From positions 1-64,000 of the forward strand of contig CALUQM010000006.1 of assembly GCA_944322925.1 (NCBI GenBank): 64,000 bases of DNA. Direction: 5' to 3'. The stretch is from an uncultured Bacteroidales bacterium (GTDB lineage: Bacteria > Bacteroidota > Bacteroidia > Bacteroidales > UBA932). This document shows positions 1-8,363 of the stretch, in pieces. The notes beneath the pieces were generated by a model. The model did not search any database. It was not told the DNA's origin and saw only the letters and a program-made list of their open reading frames with translations. Numbering within the stretch: position 1 is the stretch's first letter; each line of letters begins with the position of its first letter. Both the position numbers and the translations under genes were made by a program.

Positions 1-562
1 TATCGCGCGACAGGGCATAATGCGTACAAACATCCGTAATCGACTTGCCCTGACGTAACATTTGAATAACAGCCTGACGGTTTGCGATCAGTATATTGAA
101 TTTTGTGTAGGTCCCTTTTTTACGTCCCAGCACCATTCCTTCCGCTTTACGGAGAGCCAATGCTTCTTTGGTACGCATGGAAATCAGGTTCCGTTCGATC
201 TCGGCAACCAGCCCGAAAGCGAAGCAGAGCACCTTGCTGTTGATGGTATTGTCGAAAGTGTAGCCTTCCTTGGTCGTGTACAGAAGGATTCCCCTGTCGA
301 GACATTTCCCCATTATGGACATGATGTCCGTGAGAGTCCTGCTGAGACGGGATATTTCCGTCACGATCAGAGTATCTCCCGAATGCATGGTCTTGAGAAG
401 CCTGCCGAGCTTGCGGTCTTTCTCGGATTTGCTTCCGCTCGCGATTTCCACTACCCAGCGGTCTATTTCGATGTTCTTGCCTGCAGCGAATCTTTCGATT
501 TCATCTTTCTGGTTGGCAGGGTGCTGCTTGCCCGTGCTGACGCGTAAATAACCCACTATCAT
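1..562 (-). CDS. Mpi-like serine site-specific recombinase (invertase/resolvase), cut by window edge
   Basis: Reading the minus strand from an ATG at 560-562 gives 187 codons with no stop before the window edge. The N-terminus MIVGYLRVSTGKQ holds the resolvase motif with the likely nucleophile Ser9. Further on come ISRLSR, the hinge segment AEIERNLISMRT and the start of the C-terminal helix-turn-helix (RQAVIQMLRQGKSITDV). This is the architecture of small serine invertases, and it resembles the Bacteroides master DNA invertase Mpi family, which flips capsule promoters. Only the final few residues should be missing if the usual length of about 195-200 aa applies. It lies 34 bp downstream of the CapA-like gene on the same strand. 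Its start codon directly abuts a perfect 11-bp inverted repeat, and no separate promoter match was seen. The target sites of the enzyme cannot be told from this sequence. Confidence 0.88.
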   Translation of the reverse strand, partial: MIVGYLRVSTGKQHPANQKDEIERFAAGKNIEIDRWVVEIASGSKSEKDRKLGRLLKTMHSGDTLIVTEISRLSRTLTDIMSIMGKCLDRGILLYTTKEGYTFDNTINSKVLCFAFGLVAEIERNLISMRTKEALALRKAEGMVLGRKKGTYTKFNILIANRQAVIQMLRQGKSITDVCTHYALSRD

Positions 563-591
563 CTTGACTGTCGTTAAATTCGACAGTCAAG
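563..591. promoter_or_regulatory. Perfect 11-bp inverted repeat abutting the recombinase start codon
   Basis: The arms CTTGACTGTCG (563-573) and CGACAGTCAAG (581-591) are exact inverse complements around a 7-base AT centre. On the minus strand the palindrome ends on the base before the recombinase ATG. It could be an autoregulatory operator, a recombinase binding site, or an RNA hairpin that controls translation or terminates the upstream operon. No T-tract follows on either strand, which argues against a simple intrinsic terminator. Confidence 0.6.
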
Positions 592-596
592 TTAGT

Positions 597-1706
597 TTAT
601 CTTCGAATATTGCCCTCTCCATCGACAGTAAGGCAGGAATCCGGAATATCCTCAGAGGTCAGGGCGGCGATATGCCTTGCCACAATGCAGGAAAGATCCG
701 GTCTCGGGCCCGAACCAGGCACCTGTATGAACGAATGTATCTTTCCGGAGAGGAAACTGCCGTCACGCGCGATACGCAGGCAAAGCACGGGTGCATAACC
801 GTTTATGCCGCTTATGTTTATCCCGTAAGGAGTACAGAAATTCCCGAGACTGTATGCAATGAACCTGTCACTGTAAAGTTCGACGGCTCTGGTCACGTGA
901 GGTCCGTGTCCGAATACGATATCGGCTCCGAGATCTATGCACAGGCGGGCCAGTTCCCTCAGGTTTCCCCTGTTCTCGCCGAGATAAGTCTCCTCTCCAT
1001 AGGGCAGATGAGACATTGCGGCCCCTTCGGCTCCGCCGTGAAAGGATACGATGAGGATATCGCAGCTGTCCCTGACGGACTTAATCACATCCTCGACACA
1101 GGACTTGTCGGTATGTTTCAGCGTATGGGAATTGTGTCCGAAAGCACAGAATCCGAAATCGGTGCCGTCTATGTTCCTTACAGAGAACCTGCAGTCCGGG
1201 AGACCGGCATAACCTATGGACACGCTGTCGAGCAGGGATTCGGTACGGTCGATCCCGTACATGCCGAAATCGCGGGAATGATTGTTGGCTATGGAAAGGA
1301 AATCGAAGCCTGCGTCCGCCAGCCATTCCACATACCGCTCAGGCATTCTGAAAGCATAGCTGCGGCCTTCCACTACCTTTTTCGTACTTTCTCCGCCGTC
1401 GCAAAGGACACCTTCGAGATTCCCTGCGGCTATATCGGCTTCGCGGAGCAGATTCCCGACGGACTCGAAAAGGGCCGCCCCGTCATGTTCCGGCAGCCTT
1501 TCGGTCGGGAATGTCGTCCCCATCATTATGTCTCCGACAAGGGCGACGGTATATCCGTTCCTGTCTGGCATGGCATCGTCTGCAATAAGTTCCGGCCACG
1601 CAACGGATATCCTGACACTGTCCGCCCTGTGCAGGGGACACGGACCGGCTGCATGAGAAGACGCAGACAGGACTGCGGCCGCAAGAAAGGAAAACATCAT
1701 TTGCAT
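597..1706 (-). CDS. CapA-family (PGA_cap) metallophosphatase-like exported protein
   Basis: 369 aa with a hydrophobic N-terminus (about residues 4-20) ending in a plausible signal peptidase site. The CapA/PGA_cap fold is shown by GDIMMG (58-63), NLEG (96-99), ANNH (140-143), and later SFHGG, GHGPHV and YSLGNF; the metal-binding and active-site motifs of the family are all present. CapA proteins were named from poly-gamma-glutamate capsule synthesis, but many act on unidentified cell-envelope substrates, so the substrate here is unknown. The ATG overlaps the end of the upstream desulfidase-like gene by 10 bp, implying translational coupling in the long minus-strand operon. A second CapA-like gene of different context lies near 50-51 kb. 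An alternative in-frame ATG sits two codons downstream. Confidence 0.85.
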   Translation of the reverse strand: MQMMFSFLAAAVLSASSHAAGPCPLHRADSVRISVAWPELIADDAMPDRNGYTVALVGDIMMGTTFPTERLPEHDGAALFESVGNLLREADIAAGNLEGVLCDGGESTKKVVEGRSYAFRMPERYVEWLADAGFDFLSIANNHSRDFGMYGIDRTESLLDSVSIGYAGLPDCRFSVRNIDGTDFGFCAFGHNSHTLKHTDKSCVEDVIKSVRDSCDILIVSFHGGAEGAAMSHLPYGEETYLGENRGNLRELARLCIDLGADIVFGHGPHVTRAVELYSDRFIAYSLGNFCTPYGINISGINGYAPVLCLRIARDGSFLSGKIHSFIQVPGSGPRPDLSCIVARHIAALTSEDIPDSCLTVDGEGNIRR

Positions 1707-3025
1707 ACCATTATGTCGAGTATCATGTTATCTGTTGTCTGCATGCCTTTCGAACCGATTTCACCGAGGTTCCTTATCGTTTTCTCGATATCCTTTTCTA
1801 TTATTCCGTCATTCTCCGAAATGCAGATCCCTTCCATGGCGAGGACGGCGGACTGTACTGCGCTCGACACTCCGGACGCCACCTTGAGGGCGCATCCGAC
1901 CTTTGCCCCGTCGCAGACCATGCCGGTAATATTGCCTATCATGTTCTTGATTGCCGAACAAATCTGTCCGTATGAACCTCCTTTCAGATATACTATGCCG
2001 CAGGAGGCGCCGGTCGAAGCTATCACGCACCCGCACAATGCCGAAAGTTTGCCGAGATATCCCTTGATATGGATGGCGACCAGATGGCTCAGGACAAGGG
2101 CGCGTGCAAGACTTTCATCATCCACCCCGTACTTCAGTCCGTACGCGATCACCGGCATGGTGACAGTAATTCCCTGGTTTCCGCTCCCTGAATTGCTCAT
2201 GGCCGGCAGGGTGCAACCTGCCATCCTGGCATCTGAAGCGGCCGCCGTCATGGCCATTGCATAGCTCATGAAATCCGAACCGAATACGGGGCGGTATTTT
2301 TCCGACAATATGGTATGGCCGACACGCATCCCGTAAGCGGACCTTATGCCTTCTTCCGCCAGAGCAAGGTTCAGTGTCCTGGATTCGAGGATGAACCTTA
2401 TGTCTTCATAAGCCACCGAACCTGCGAAATCGAGGATTTCCTTCACTGTCAGCCCGTAATCGGACGTAGTTTTCGACGAGACTTCGTCCGCAGTTCCGCC
2501 GCTGCCGGCCGAACTGTCGAGGACCGTATCGTCGAACCATGTTTCCACGATATTGTCGTGATCGTCTTCTATCAGGGCGGAAGCATTGTGACCCTGCGAA
2601 GCGGCTACGGAAGCCTTGACATACAGTTTGTGCGGAGTATCGGCAAGACTGACGCACACCTTCCCGTCCGAAACGAGCTTTTTGGCCCTGGATATGGATT
2701 CTTCTGTAAGGTCATGCAGGACTTCGAGACCGTATTCCGTTTTGCCGCACACGGCTCCGAGAGCGGAAGCTATATGCAGTCCCACCATTCCGGTACCCGG
2801 GATCCCCACACCCATGCCGTTTTTCAATATGTTACCGCTCACTTCTACGCGTATCCGGAAATCCTCAGTCATTCTCCATCCGTCCTTCCTGCACGTGCAC
2901 CTCTCTTCGAGAATTTCCACGGCTTTCGCCACGGCCAGAGCTACCGCAATCGGCTCGGTGCATCCCAGGGCCGGCTTCACTTCCTTTTTTATCAGTTCAA
3001 TGATTTCTGCTTCTCTACCGTTCAT
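1697..3025 (-). CDS. L-cysteine desulfidase / UPF0597 (CyuA/YhaM) family protein
   Basis: 442 aa, cytosolic, with no signal peptide. The N-terminal PALGCTEP signature (Cys22), the SNSGSGNQG segment (277-285) and the C-terminal cysteine set Cys331, Cys333 and Cys342 match the serine-dehydratase-alpha-like UPF0597 family. That family includes the archaeal cysteine desulfidase and enterobacterial CyuA, which carry an iron-sulfur cluster and convert L-cysteine to pyruvate, ammonia and sulfide. Length is normal for the family. The start overlaps the stop of the upstream amidase/golvesin gene by 11 bp, and its own stop overlaps the CapA-like start. Neighbours are envelope proteins and do not point to cysteine metabolism, so the physiological substrate is inferred from family only. 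Confidence 0.82.
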   Translation of the reverse strand: MNGREAEIIELIKKEVKPALGCTEPIAVALAVAKAVEILEERCTCRKDGWRMTEDFRIRVEVSGNILKNGMGVGIPGTGMVGLHIASALGAVCGKTEYGLEVLHDLTEESISRAKKLVSDGKVCVSLADTPHKLYVKASVAASQGHNASALIEDDHDNIVETWFDDTVLDSSAGSGGTADEVSSKTTSDYGLTVKEILDFAGSVAYEDIRFILESRTLNLALAEEGIRSAYGMRVGHTILSEKYRPVFGSDFMSYAMAMTAAASDARMAGCTLPAMSNSGSGNQGITVTMPVIAYGLKYGVDDESLARALVLSHLVAIHIKGYLGKLSALCGCVIASTGASCGIVYLKGGSYGQICSAIKNMIGNITGMVCDGAKVGCALKVASGVSSAVQSAVLAMEGICISENDGIIEKDIEKTIRNLGEIGSKGMQTTDNMILDIMVCK

Positions 3026-6000
3026 CTTCTGATCCCTTTTCTGAAATTGTTTTGAAAAACTCTATGCTGCCGCGTATGATCCTGTTCATTTGTTCCCTGT
3101 CTGGGATGACTTCCAGCGGGAATCCCAGACACACCGTCCCGTAGGTGCCGAAATCGCTGCAGACACCGGCGGAAATCCTGGTATCGCCGTATCTGAGAAA
3201 CGTATTTCCGTGCGTTCCCGACGGGACTATGCCGTCAGGGGCTTCCACACAGTAAAGAGACGCGTCCGGTCTGTTGTTGAAAACTATATTTTCTCCGGCT
3301 GGACAGCCTGGAAGTCCGGAACAGCAGGGCACAGTCACGGCCTCGCCTGATCTGCTCGCATAAGTGGAAACATAGCTGTACCCGAGAACTTCCTCGGCAA
3401 ATGCGATGGATTCGGCTCTGAAAGCGCTGTCGATGTCTACGGGATAGACCTTGTCCCAGATATCGGTACCGATATGCGCTCCGGAAACCAGAAGATTTCC
3501 GCCCCGTGCCGTAAACTTCCTCAGGGCATGCTGCATTTCTTCAGGAAATACCCTGTATCTGTCATCGTGTCCTGTCCTCGATGATTTGACAGTCACCTGC
3601 TTTCCGCAGACAAGGTCGAGGCTCCATATTCCGCCGGCAAGAGTGCTGTCGCTGCAGAAAGCAGAGGCCGAGGCCGAACAGAAAGGATAACCGGCATCGA
3701 GAATGGCCCGTCCGTGGACGGAAGGATAATCGAAGGTGTTTCCGGCTATCACGGAGCCCGCATAGTCATTGTACGAGGCCCCGAATCCAGGACAGTCGTC
3801 ATCCATCCACTCCAGTTCCCTGCGGTTCTGGTACATGGTCCCGGTAAACGCTGCTTCCCTCATGTATGGCACCCCGCTGTCGAGCCGGTTGTCGAAACCG
3901 GCATATTCAGGATAATCGAACCATGCCGGGGCCGAAACCCTGTCGAAATTGTTGACCACGAGAATACAGCTGTCCGTCCTGGAATTCCGGTTTCCTTTCC
4001 GGGCAGGGACACCTGCGCTGAGCGTTTCGGAGGGAAAACTCCTGCCTCCGGAATTATATGCGCATATCCTGAAACTGTACAGTTTCCCCGGCTCGAAATC
4101 CACATCATGGGAAAATGCGCCTCCGTCCGTCTTCTCCGCCTTTATAATTTTCCCCTGGTCGAAGGCCCCGTCCCCGATCCTCGTATAAAGGATGAAGCCG
4201 TCAGGTTCGGCCGTCGGTTCCCTTCGGTCTTTTACCGCCCTCCATTTCAGCCTTATCCTGTCTCCGGCAAAAACCGCCGAAAAAGAATCTACCGGAAGGG
4301 GCTGGACAGCGTAATCGCAGCCGTACCTGTTGGCCAGATATTTCAGCATGCCCTTGTATATGGCCCTCGATACCGTAAACCTGAATGAAGGATCGAGGCC
4401 CAGTTTCATGTCGGCAAAGTTCTGGTGCGAAAGCAGCTCGCACAGGACGGCCGGACATGTAGGAGTCCTTGATTCCCTGTACCCTCTGTCCCACAGATAC
4501 CTTCTGTTCCATATCGTATCGAAATCGGCACGTATGTCCCCTACTATCTGGCTCTGGACGAGGTTGGCATATTCCCGGCTCGTCCTTCTGTCCTCACCCG
4601 TCGGAAGTTTCCTGTTGTTTTCCGACTTGAGCGTATATATGAGCAATGTACCTACGGTGGAATCGTTCGGAGTCACTCCGGCATCGGAATGAAGTGCAAA
4701 AGCCAGGTCGAACGGGATATTCTTGCCTTCCTGCTCAGGATTCACGCGGGAGCCTCCGCTCATGTATGCCACCCAGTCCCCTCGGGACATGAAGTCATCG
4801 GTATAATCGTCCTTCCTTTCGTTCTGGCTGAATATGGTCGAGTCGGTTCCCGCCCATTGCAGCCAGTATCTCGAAGCCTCCGTAAATCTCGGCATTCCGG
4901 AAGTTTCCGGCACGGAAAAACCGTCTCCTTCCACACTGCGGGCGATATTGCCGTAACCGCCTCCGATTTTCACTGCATCTGCAGTCACGACTGACCTTTT
5001 ACGGTGTTTCCCCGACGACGGGACAGTGTTGTCGAGAATGACGCAGCCTCCGTCCCCTTCCCCGAATTCGAATGTTCCGAGATATATCCAGGTTCCTCCC
5101 CCCATCTGCTGGTTCACATAAAATTCAGTTTTGCCTCCGAGATGATGGACCGTATAATGCGCGGCATCCGTACTGTTAGGCAAGGTCCTGTAGGATACGT
5201 AGACGGCATATTCACCGCGTTCGGGAAAATCCGCGGACCATCTGGCCTCCGCCATTGCGGACTTGTCCCTGCCGTCGGTGCAGGACGACATTCTTGCCGT
5301 CCCCATTGAAAACGGATTGTCAGTTCCGCCATATACCGCTTTCGCGTCTGCAAAACCAGTCCCGGCATCCTTCCAGTCCCCTTTCTCGGTGTATGTTCCC
5401 GACAGTCTCAGGTTTTTCACCTCCGGTACAGGGCCGGCCGACCTGAAAGAGGGATCATTGTCGATGATTATCTCCCTTGTCTGCAAGTCCCTTTCTCTCG
5501 GCAGCACGACACAGGCCCCTGCATTTTCGAGCATGGGCACAAGATAGGGAAGTACGAAACTCTGTGTAAAAAGGTCCTCTACGGTCTGGAAAAGGCAGGG
5601 ACGCTGCCATTCCCATCTGGCCTGCGACCGTTCATAATAAAGGCCGTGACTCTGCCAAAGGGCGATATGTCTGCCTGCAAGACCGTCGTCGCATGGCAAG
5701 GCACCCTTCCTCAGGACAAGAGGCCGCTGACCTGAATCCGGATTGCCGGTCGTGTACCATTCATGGTCGGGCCTGCCGTCACAGCTCAGCGTGCCTGTCA
5801 CCAAATTCTCAAGTGTCTCTCCCCTGCTGCTTATTCTTCCGAGCCTGTAGTTCCCGAATTTTTCCGGGAATCTGGCTTTCAGTTCCCGGCGGAACCATGC
5901 ACTGCTTTCCGCCGTCCACGGAAGGTCGCTAAGGGCATCGGAAAAATAGAAATCGAGATAGCCGCCACGCTTCATGACGGCTTTCAGTTTCAGTCTGGAA

Positions 6001-6137
6001 TCCACCGTAGTTCTCAGCCGGATCAGTGAATCCAGTTCCTTGCATACCGGTTCGAATTCATCGGCGGTCCTTTTCTGGGCCAGTGCGGGCTGAAAGGCAA
6101 TGAATACGCAACAGACAATAATAGCCAACCTGATCAT
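3015..6137 (-). CDS. Secreted amidase_3-like protein with inserted golvesin domain, FN3 and C-terminal domain
   Basis: 1040 aa from the ATG at 6137. The frame stays open further upstream, but that part is a shadow of the VanZ-like gene. This start gives a clean signal peptide (MIRLAIIVCC to PALA, about 20 aa), and its ATG overlaps the VanZ TGA in an ATGA arrangement. The protein resembles Bacteroidales proteins often annotated as xanthan lyase: an N-acetylmuramoyl-L-alanine amidase fold split by an inserted golvesin-type beta domain (about 295-395). Likely zinc-site motifs are HIALWQSHG (157-165), ALHSDAG (His483) and CELLSHQ (Glu567). An FN3-like domain (about 615-700) and a C-terminal alpha/beta region (about 720-1040) follow. 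It probably acts on peptidoglycan or another envelope polymer; substrate unproven. Confidence 0.78.
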   Translation of the reverse strand: MIRLAIIVCCVFIAFQPALAQKRTADEFEPVCKELDSLIRLRTTVDSRLKLKAVMKRGGYLDFYFSDALSDLPWTAESSAWFRRELKARFPEKFGNYRLGRISSRGETLENLVTGTLSCDGRPDHEWYTTGNPDSGQRPLVLRKGALPCDDGLAGRHIALWQSHGLYYERSQARWEWQRPCLFQTVEDLFTQSFVLPYLVPMLENAGACVVLPRERDLQTREIIIDNDPSFRSAGPVPEVKNLRLSGTYTEKGDWKDAGTGFADAKAVYGGTDNPFSMGTARMSSCTDGRDKSAMAEARWSADFPERGEYAVYVSYRTLPNSTDAAHYTVHHLGGKTEFYVNQQMGGGTWIYLGTFEFGEGDGGCVILDNTVPSSGKHRKRSVVTADAVKIGGGYGNIARSVEGDGFSVPETSGMPRFTEASRYWLQWAGTDSTIFSQNERKDDYTDDFMSRGDWVAYMSGGSRVNPEQEGKNIPFDLAFALHSDAGVTPNDSTVGTLLIYTLKSENNRKLPTGEDRRTSREYANLVQSQIVGDIRADFDTIWNRRYLWDRGYRESRTPTCPAVLCELLSHQNFADMKLGLDPSFRFTVSRAIYKGMLKYLANRYGCDYAVQPLPVDSFSAVFAGDRIRLKWRAVKDRREPTAEPDGFILYTRIGDGAFDQGKIIKAEKTDGGAFSHDVDFEPGKLYSFRICAYNSGGRSFPSETLSAGVPARKGNRNSRTDSCILVVNNFDRVSAPAWFDYPEYAGFDNRLDSGVPYMREAAFTGTMYQNRRELEWMDDDCPGFGASYNDYAGSVIAGNTFDYPSVHGRAILDAGYPFCSASASAFCSDSTLAGGIWSLDLVCGKQVTVKSSRTGHDDRYRVFPEEMQHALRKFTARGGNLLVSGAHIGTDIWDKVYPVDIDSAFRAESIAFAEEVLGYSYVSTYASRSGEAVTVPCCSGLPGCPAGENIVFNNRPDASLYCVEAPDGIVPSGTHGNTFLRYGDTRISAGVCSDFGTYGTVCLGFPLEVIPDREQMNRIIRGSIEFFKTISEKGSEDER

Positions 6138-6547
6138 TTCACGGACTTTCTTCTTTTCTTTATGAATGCTTCGAAAAACTGAAGGCAGAAAATGGCAGCC
6201 GCAAGTCCGCAGCAGTCGGCAAATAGGTCCTTCACATCGGCAGAGCGGAAACCTTCCACACCCTGCAGAAGTTCTATGGCGGCACCGAGCATGACTCCCG
6301 CGATGAAATCCAGGATACAGAACCTGAGAAATTTCAACGGAGTATCCCCGACATGAGGCAGGGACAGGTAGCTGATAACCGGGAAAGGCAGGAACATCAC
6401 GAAATGTATGACCTTGTCCTTGTGGATACCGAACCATTCTCCGCCCAGATCCAGACCGCCACTGAAATTCCAGAAGCAGCAAAAACACAGGGCGGCGAGA
6501 TACAGGACAAACAGCAGCTTAAATATTTTCGAACCTTTATTCCGCAT
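6134..6547 (-). CDS. VanZ-like family small membrane protein
   Basis: 137 aa with about four hydrophobic segments: residues 10-28, a loop carrying DKVIHFVMF and PFPVISYLSL, then LDFIAGVMLGAAIELLQG, and a last segment DLFADCCGLAAAIFCLQFF. The DKVIHF segment and the pattern of an acidic residue in ...AAIELLQ followed by R-S-A-D-V-x-D are the usual VanZ-like signature. VanZ gives low-level teicoplanin resistance in enterococci, but the wider family is found in many bacteria with an unknown envelope role. The start overlaps the kinase gene by 11 bp and the stop overlaps the secreted amidase start by 4 bp, so it is embedded in the operon. The C-terminus is strongly basic. Confidence 0.82.
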   Translation of the reverse strand: MRNKGSKIFKLLFVLYLAALCFCCFWNFSGGLDLGGEWFGIHKDKVIHFVMFLPFPVISYLSLPHVGDTPLKFLRFCILDFIAGVMLGAAIELLQGVEGFRSADVKDLFADCCGLAAAIFCLQFFEAFIKKRRKSVK

Positions 6548-7673
6548 ATTTTTCCACGATCTTCCTCATGGCATCGTAGTTTTCTTCCATGCTCAGGAGC
6601 AATTTGTACTGCGCATGTGTCCTGACAAGGTTGTGTCCGGGATAAGCCGTCTTGTAGTACTTGTCGCCGTCGATATAGTCCATAAGGAAACGGAGCACCT
6701 GTTCGAAAGTGATGTATCTTGCGGAAAATGCAAGACTGCCGATCTCGGAAGCCGTAAGATTGTCTTTCCTCTGCGAAAGGTATCCGCGCGTATATGCCTC
6801 GAACATTTCGAGAGAAATCCCCACCTTGTCCAGGTTCCTGTCGTCTTCGGCCCCGGTGTTGGTATAGGACCTGATGGCATCCCCGAAATCGTTCAGTGAA
6901 GTGCTGCTCATGCAGGTATCGAGATCTATCACGCACAGGACATCGCCCTTGTCATCGAAAAGGATATTGCTGATCTTCGTATCATTGTGGGTGACGCGCG
7001 TAGGAATCGTACCGTCTTCGACCTTGCTCCAGAAATCCAGCATTTCCTTTCGTCTGGCATCTATCCATCCGATTTCTTCCGCAAGGTCCTTCACCCTGCC
7101 GGCGGCATCCTTTCTCACGGATTCGTCCCACTGGGTGAATCTCCACCTGATATTGTGGAAACCCTTGATCGTCTCGTTCAGAGGCGTGGTAAAGTCGGAC
7201 AACTGAGCCTGGAATTTGCCGATACCCACCCCGCCCTTGTAGCAAAGTTCCGGCGTATCGGCCTTTTCATACGTGACCGAACCTTCGATAAAAAGGCACA
7301 TGGTCCAGTAATTCCCTTTTTCATCCCTGAAATACAGGTGTCCGGACGGAGCCTTTCTTTCCTCATCGGTCATGCTCCCCGGCTTTCTTTCCGTCAAGGT
7401 AAGGACTTCCCTCAACGGGTCGCCGCCCTCCGCCAGAACCTTTTTCCTGATATGCCCCGTGACAAGTTCGATATTCTTCATCATTCCCGGGATATCGGGG
7501 AAAATATTGTGGTTCTTTCTCTGGAGAATATAGCGGGCGTCATTGTCTCCCCGGGTCTTTACGATAAACGTATCATTTATGAAACCTGGACCGAGGGGCC
7601 TGATTTCGGCAATATTTCCTGTGGTTTCGAATTTATGCGCGATGGCATACATTTCTTCTGCAGTATAGTTCAT
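6537..7673 (-). CDS. Phosphotransferase-family (APH/NahK-like) small-molecule kinase
   Basis: 378 aa, cytosolic. The kinase fold is shown by GPGFINDTF near the N-terminus (ATP loop), the catalytic loop HNDTKISNI (His229, Asp231) and the metal-binding IDLDT (Asp250, Asp252). This is the phosphotransferase enzyme family, which includes aminoglycoside kinases, choline and homoserine kinases and N-acetylhexosamine 1-kinase (NahK). The spacing and the NDTFIV start resemble NahK-type sugar kinases more than resistance enzymes. Nothing nearby supports a drug-resistance role. Its gene lies 22 bp downstream of the CBM9-like gene and overlaps vanZ-like. A sugar 1-kinase role is inferred, not shown. Confidence 0.8.
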   Translation of the reverse strand: MNYTAEEMYAIAHKFETTGNIAEIRPLGPGFINDTFIVKTRGDNDARYILQRKNHNIFPDIPGMMKNIELVTGHIRKKVLAEGGDPLREVLTLTERKPGSMTDEERKAPSGHLYFRDEKGNYWTMCLFIEGSVTYEKADTPELCYKGGVGIGKFQAQLSDFTTPLNETIKGFHNIRWRFTQWDESVRKDAAGRVKDLAEEIGWIDARRKEMLDFWSKVEDGTIPTRVTHNDTKISNILFDDKGDVLCVIDLDTCMSSTSLNDFGDAIRSYTNTGAEDDRNLDKVGISLEMFEAYTRGYLSQRKDNLTASEIGSLAFSARYITFEQVLRFLMDYIDGDKYYKTAYPGHNLVRTHAQYKLLLSMEENYDAMRKIVEKYAE

Positions 7674-7695
7674 TATGTTCAGTGTTATTGTTTTG

Positions 7696-8340
7696 TCAGA
7701 ATATCAGTTTCCCGAAATATTCGGGCCTGTGAAAATCAGGCTGAGGCACTTCCACGGGATTCCAACTGAGGAAATGCGGATGTGCCGATTTGTCGGCGCA
7801 CTTGTAGAAATTGGCTCTCAGCGATTCCGGAAGGCTGCCGGGAGCGACGCCGATAAGGCTGAAGGGAATGCAGATTGCCGTGGTCCAGCTGAAAATCCGT
7901 CCGGTTTCGTCGTACTCCTTCCTTTCGAGGGACGAGTGCCTGATTATCCCGTCCATTGCCGCGTCCGGGAATCGTTCGAACTCTTCCCTGCTCTTTCTCT
8001 TGGATGCAAGCAGGGTGCCTATGCAGTTCATTTCAAAATTGTAGTATGTACCGTCTGCAGGATCGGACACGAAGAACTCGCAGCAGCTGTCCTCCCATAC
8101 CGGGCCGTGGTCGGCCAGTGCCTTTGCCCTGAGATCCAGACCGGTGACACGGTATTGGATCACAAGGTGCGTGCGGCTCCGCGCTATGGAAAATACGGCA
8201 TCGGGAGCATACGGATAGTCATCCGGCCAGCATATCGTGTCAATATAGCCTTTTGCCGCCCCTGTTTCCATCTTCAGGGCAAGTGTATTGAAGTCCTCCT
8301 TTTCAAGATCTTCCAGAAATGGTACGTTGAGTCGTTTCAT
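7696..8340 (-). CDS. CBM9-like (carbohydrate-binding family 9) domain protein
   Basis: 214 aa without a signal peptide. The beta-sandwich pattern and motifs WEDSCCEFFV (about 83-92), YYNFEMNCIGTLL, an IPFSLIG segment and the closing HFLSWNPV...PDFHRPEYFG are typical of the CBM9-like family found throughout Bacteroidales, usually as a stand-alone domain. Its role is unknown; sugar binding is suggested by family name only. It lies 23 bp downstream of the ABC exporter gene and 22 bp upstream of the kinase, so it is likely co-transcribed. The ATG is at 8340, and the first residues MKRLNVPFL match the usual beginning of these proteins. Confidence 0.75.
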   Translation of the reverse strand: MKRLNVPFLEDLEKEDFNTLALKMETGAAKGYIDTICWPDDYPYAPDAVFSIARSRTHLVIQYRVTGLDLRAKALADHGPVWEDSCCEFFVSDPADGTYYNFEMNCIGTLLASKRKSREEFERFPDAAMDGIIRHSSLERKEYDETGRIFSWTTAICIPFSLIGVAPGSLPESLRANFYKCADKSAHPHFLSWNPVEVPQPDFHRPEYFGKLIF

Positions 8341-8363
8341 ATCGGTCCGGTGTTATGTATCCG

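Noticed and set aside
563..591. Palindrome as a simple intrinsic terminator
   Set aside because: No T-run follows on either strand and the stem ends on the next gene's start codon.
563..591. Palindrome as proof of an invertible promoter
   Set aside because: Only one pair of arms 7 bp apart is visible; an invertible segment needs distant inverted repeats, and none with these arms was noticed in the window.
62..2264. Long plus-strand open frames at the left end
   Set aside because: They are antisense to the recombinase, CapA-like and desulfidase-like genes, whose products match known families.
6138..6488. N-terminal extension of the secreted amidase frame
   Set aside because: It translates the VanZ-like gene in another frame and lacks export features; the ATG at 6137 gives a signal peptide.
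6537..7673. Aminoglycoside resistance kinase
   Set aside because: The fold is shared by many sugar and amino-alcohol kinases, and the context gives no sign of resistance.
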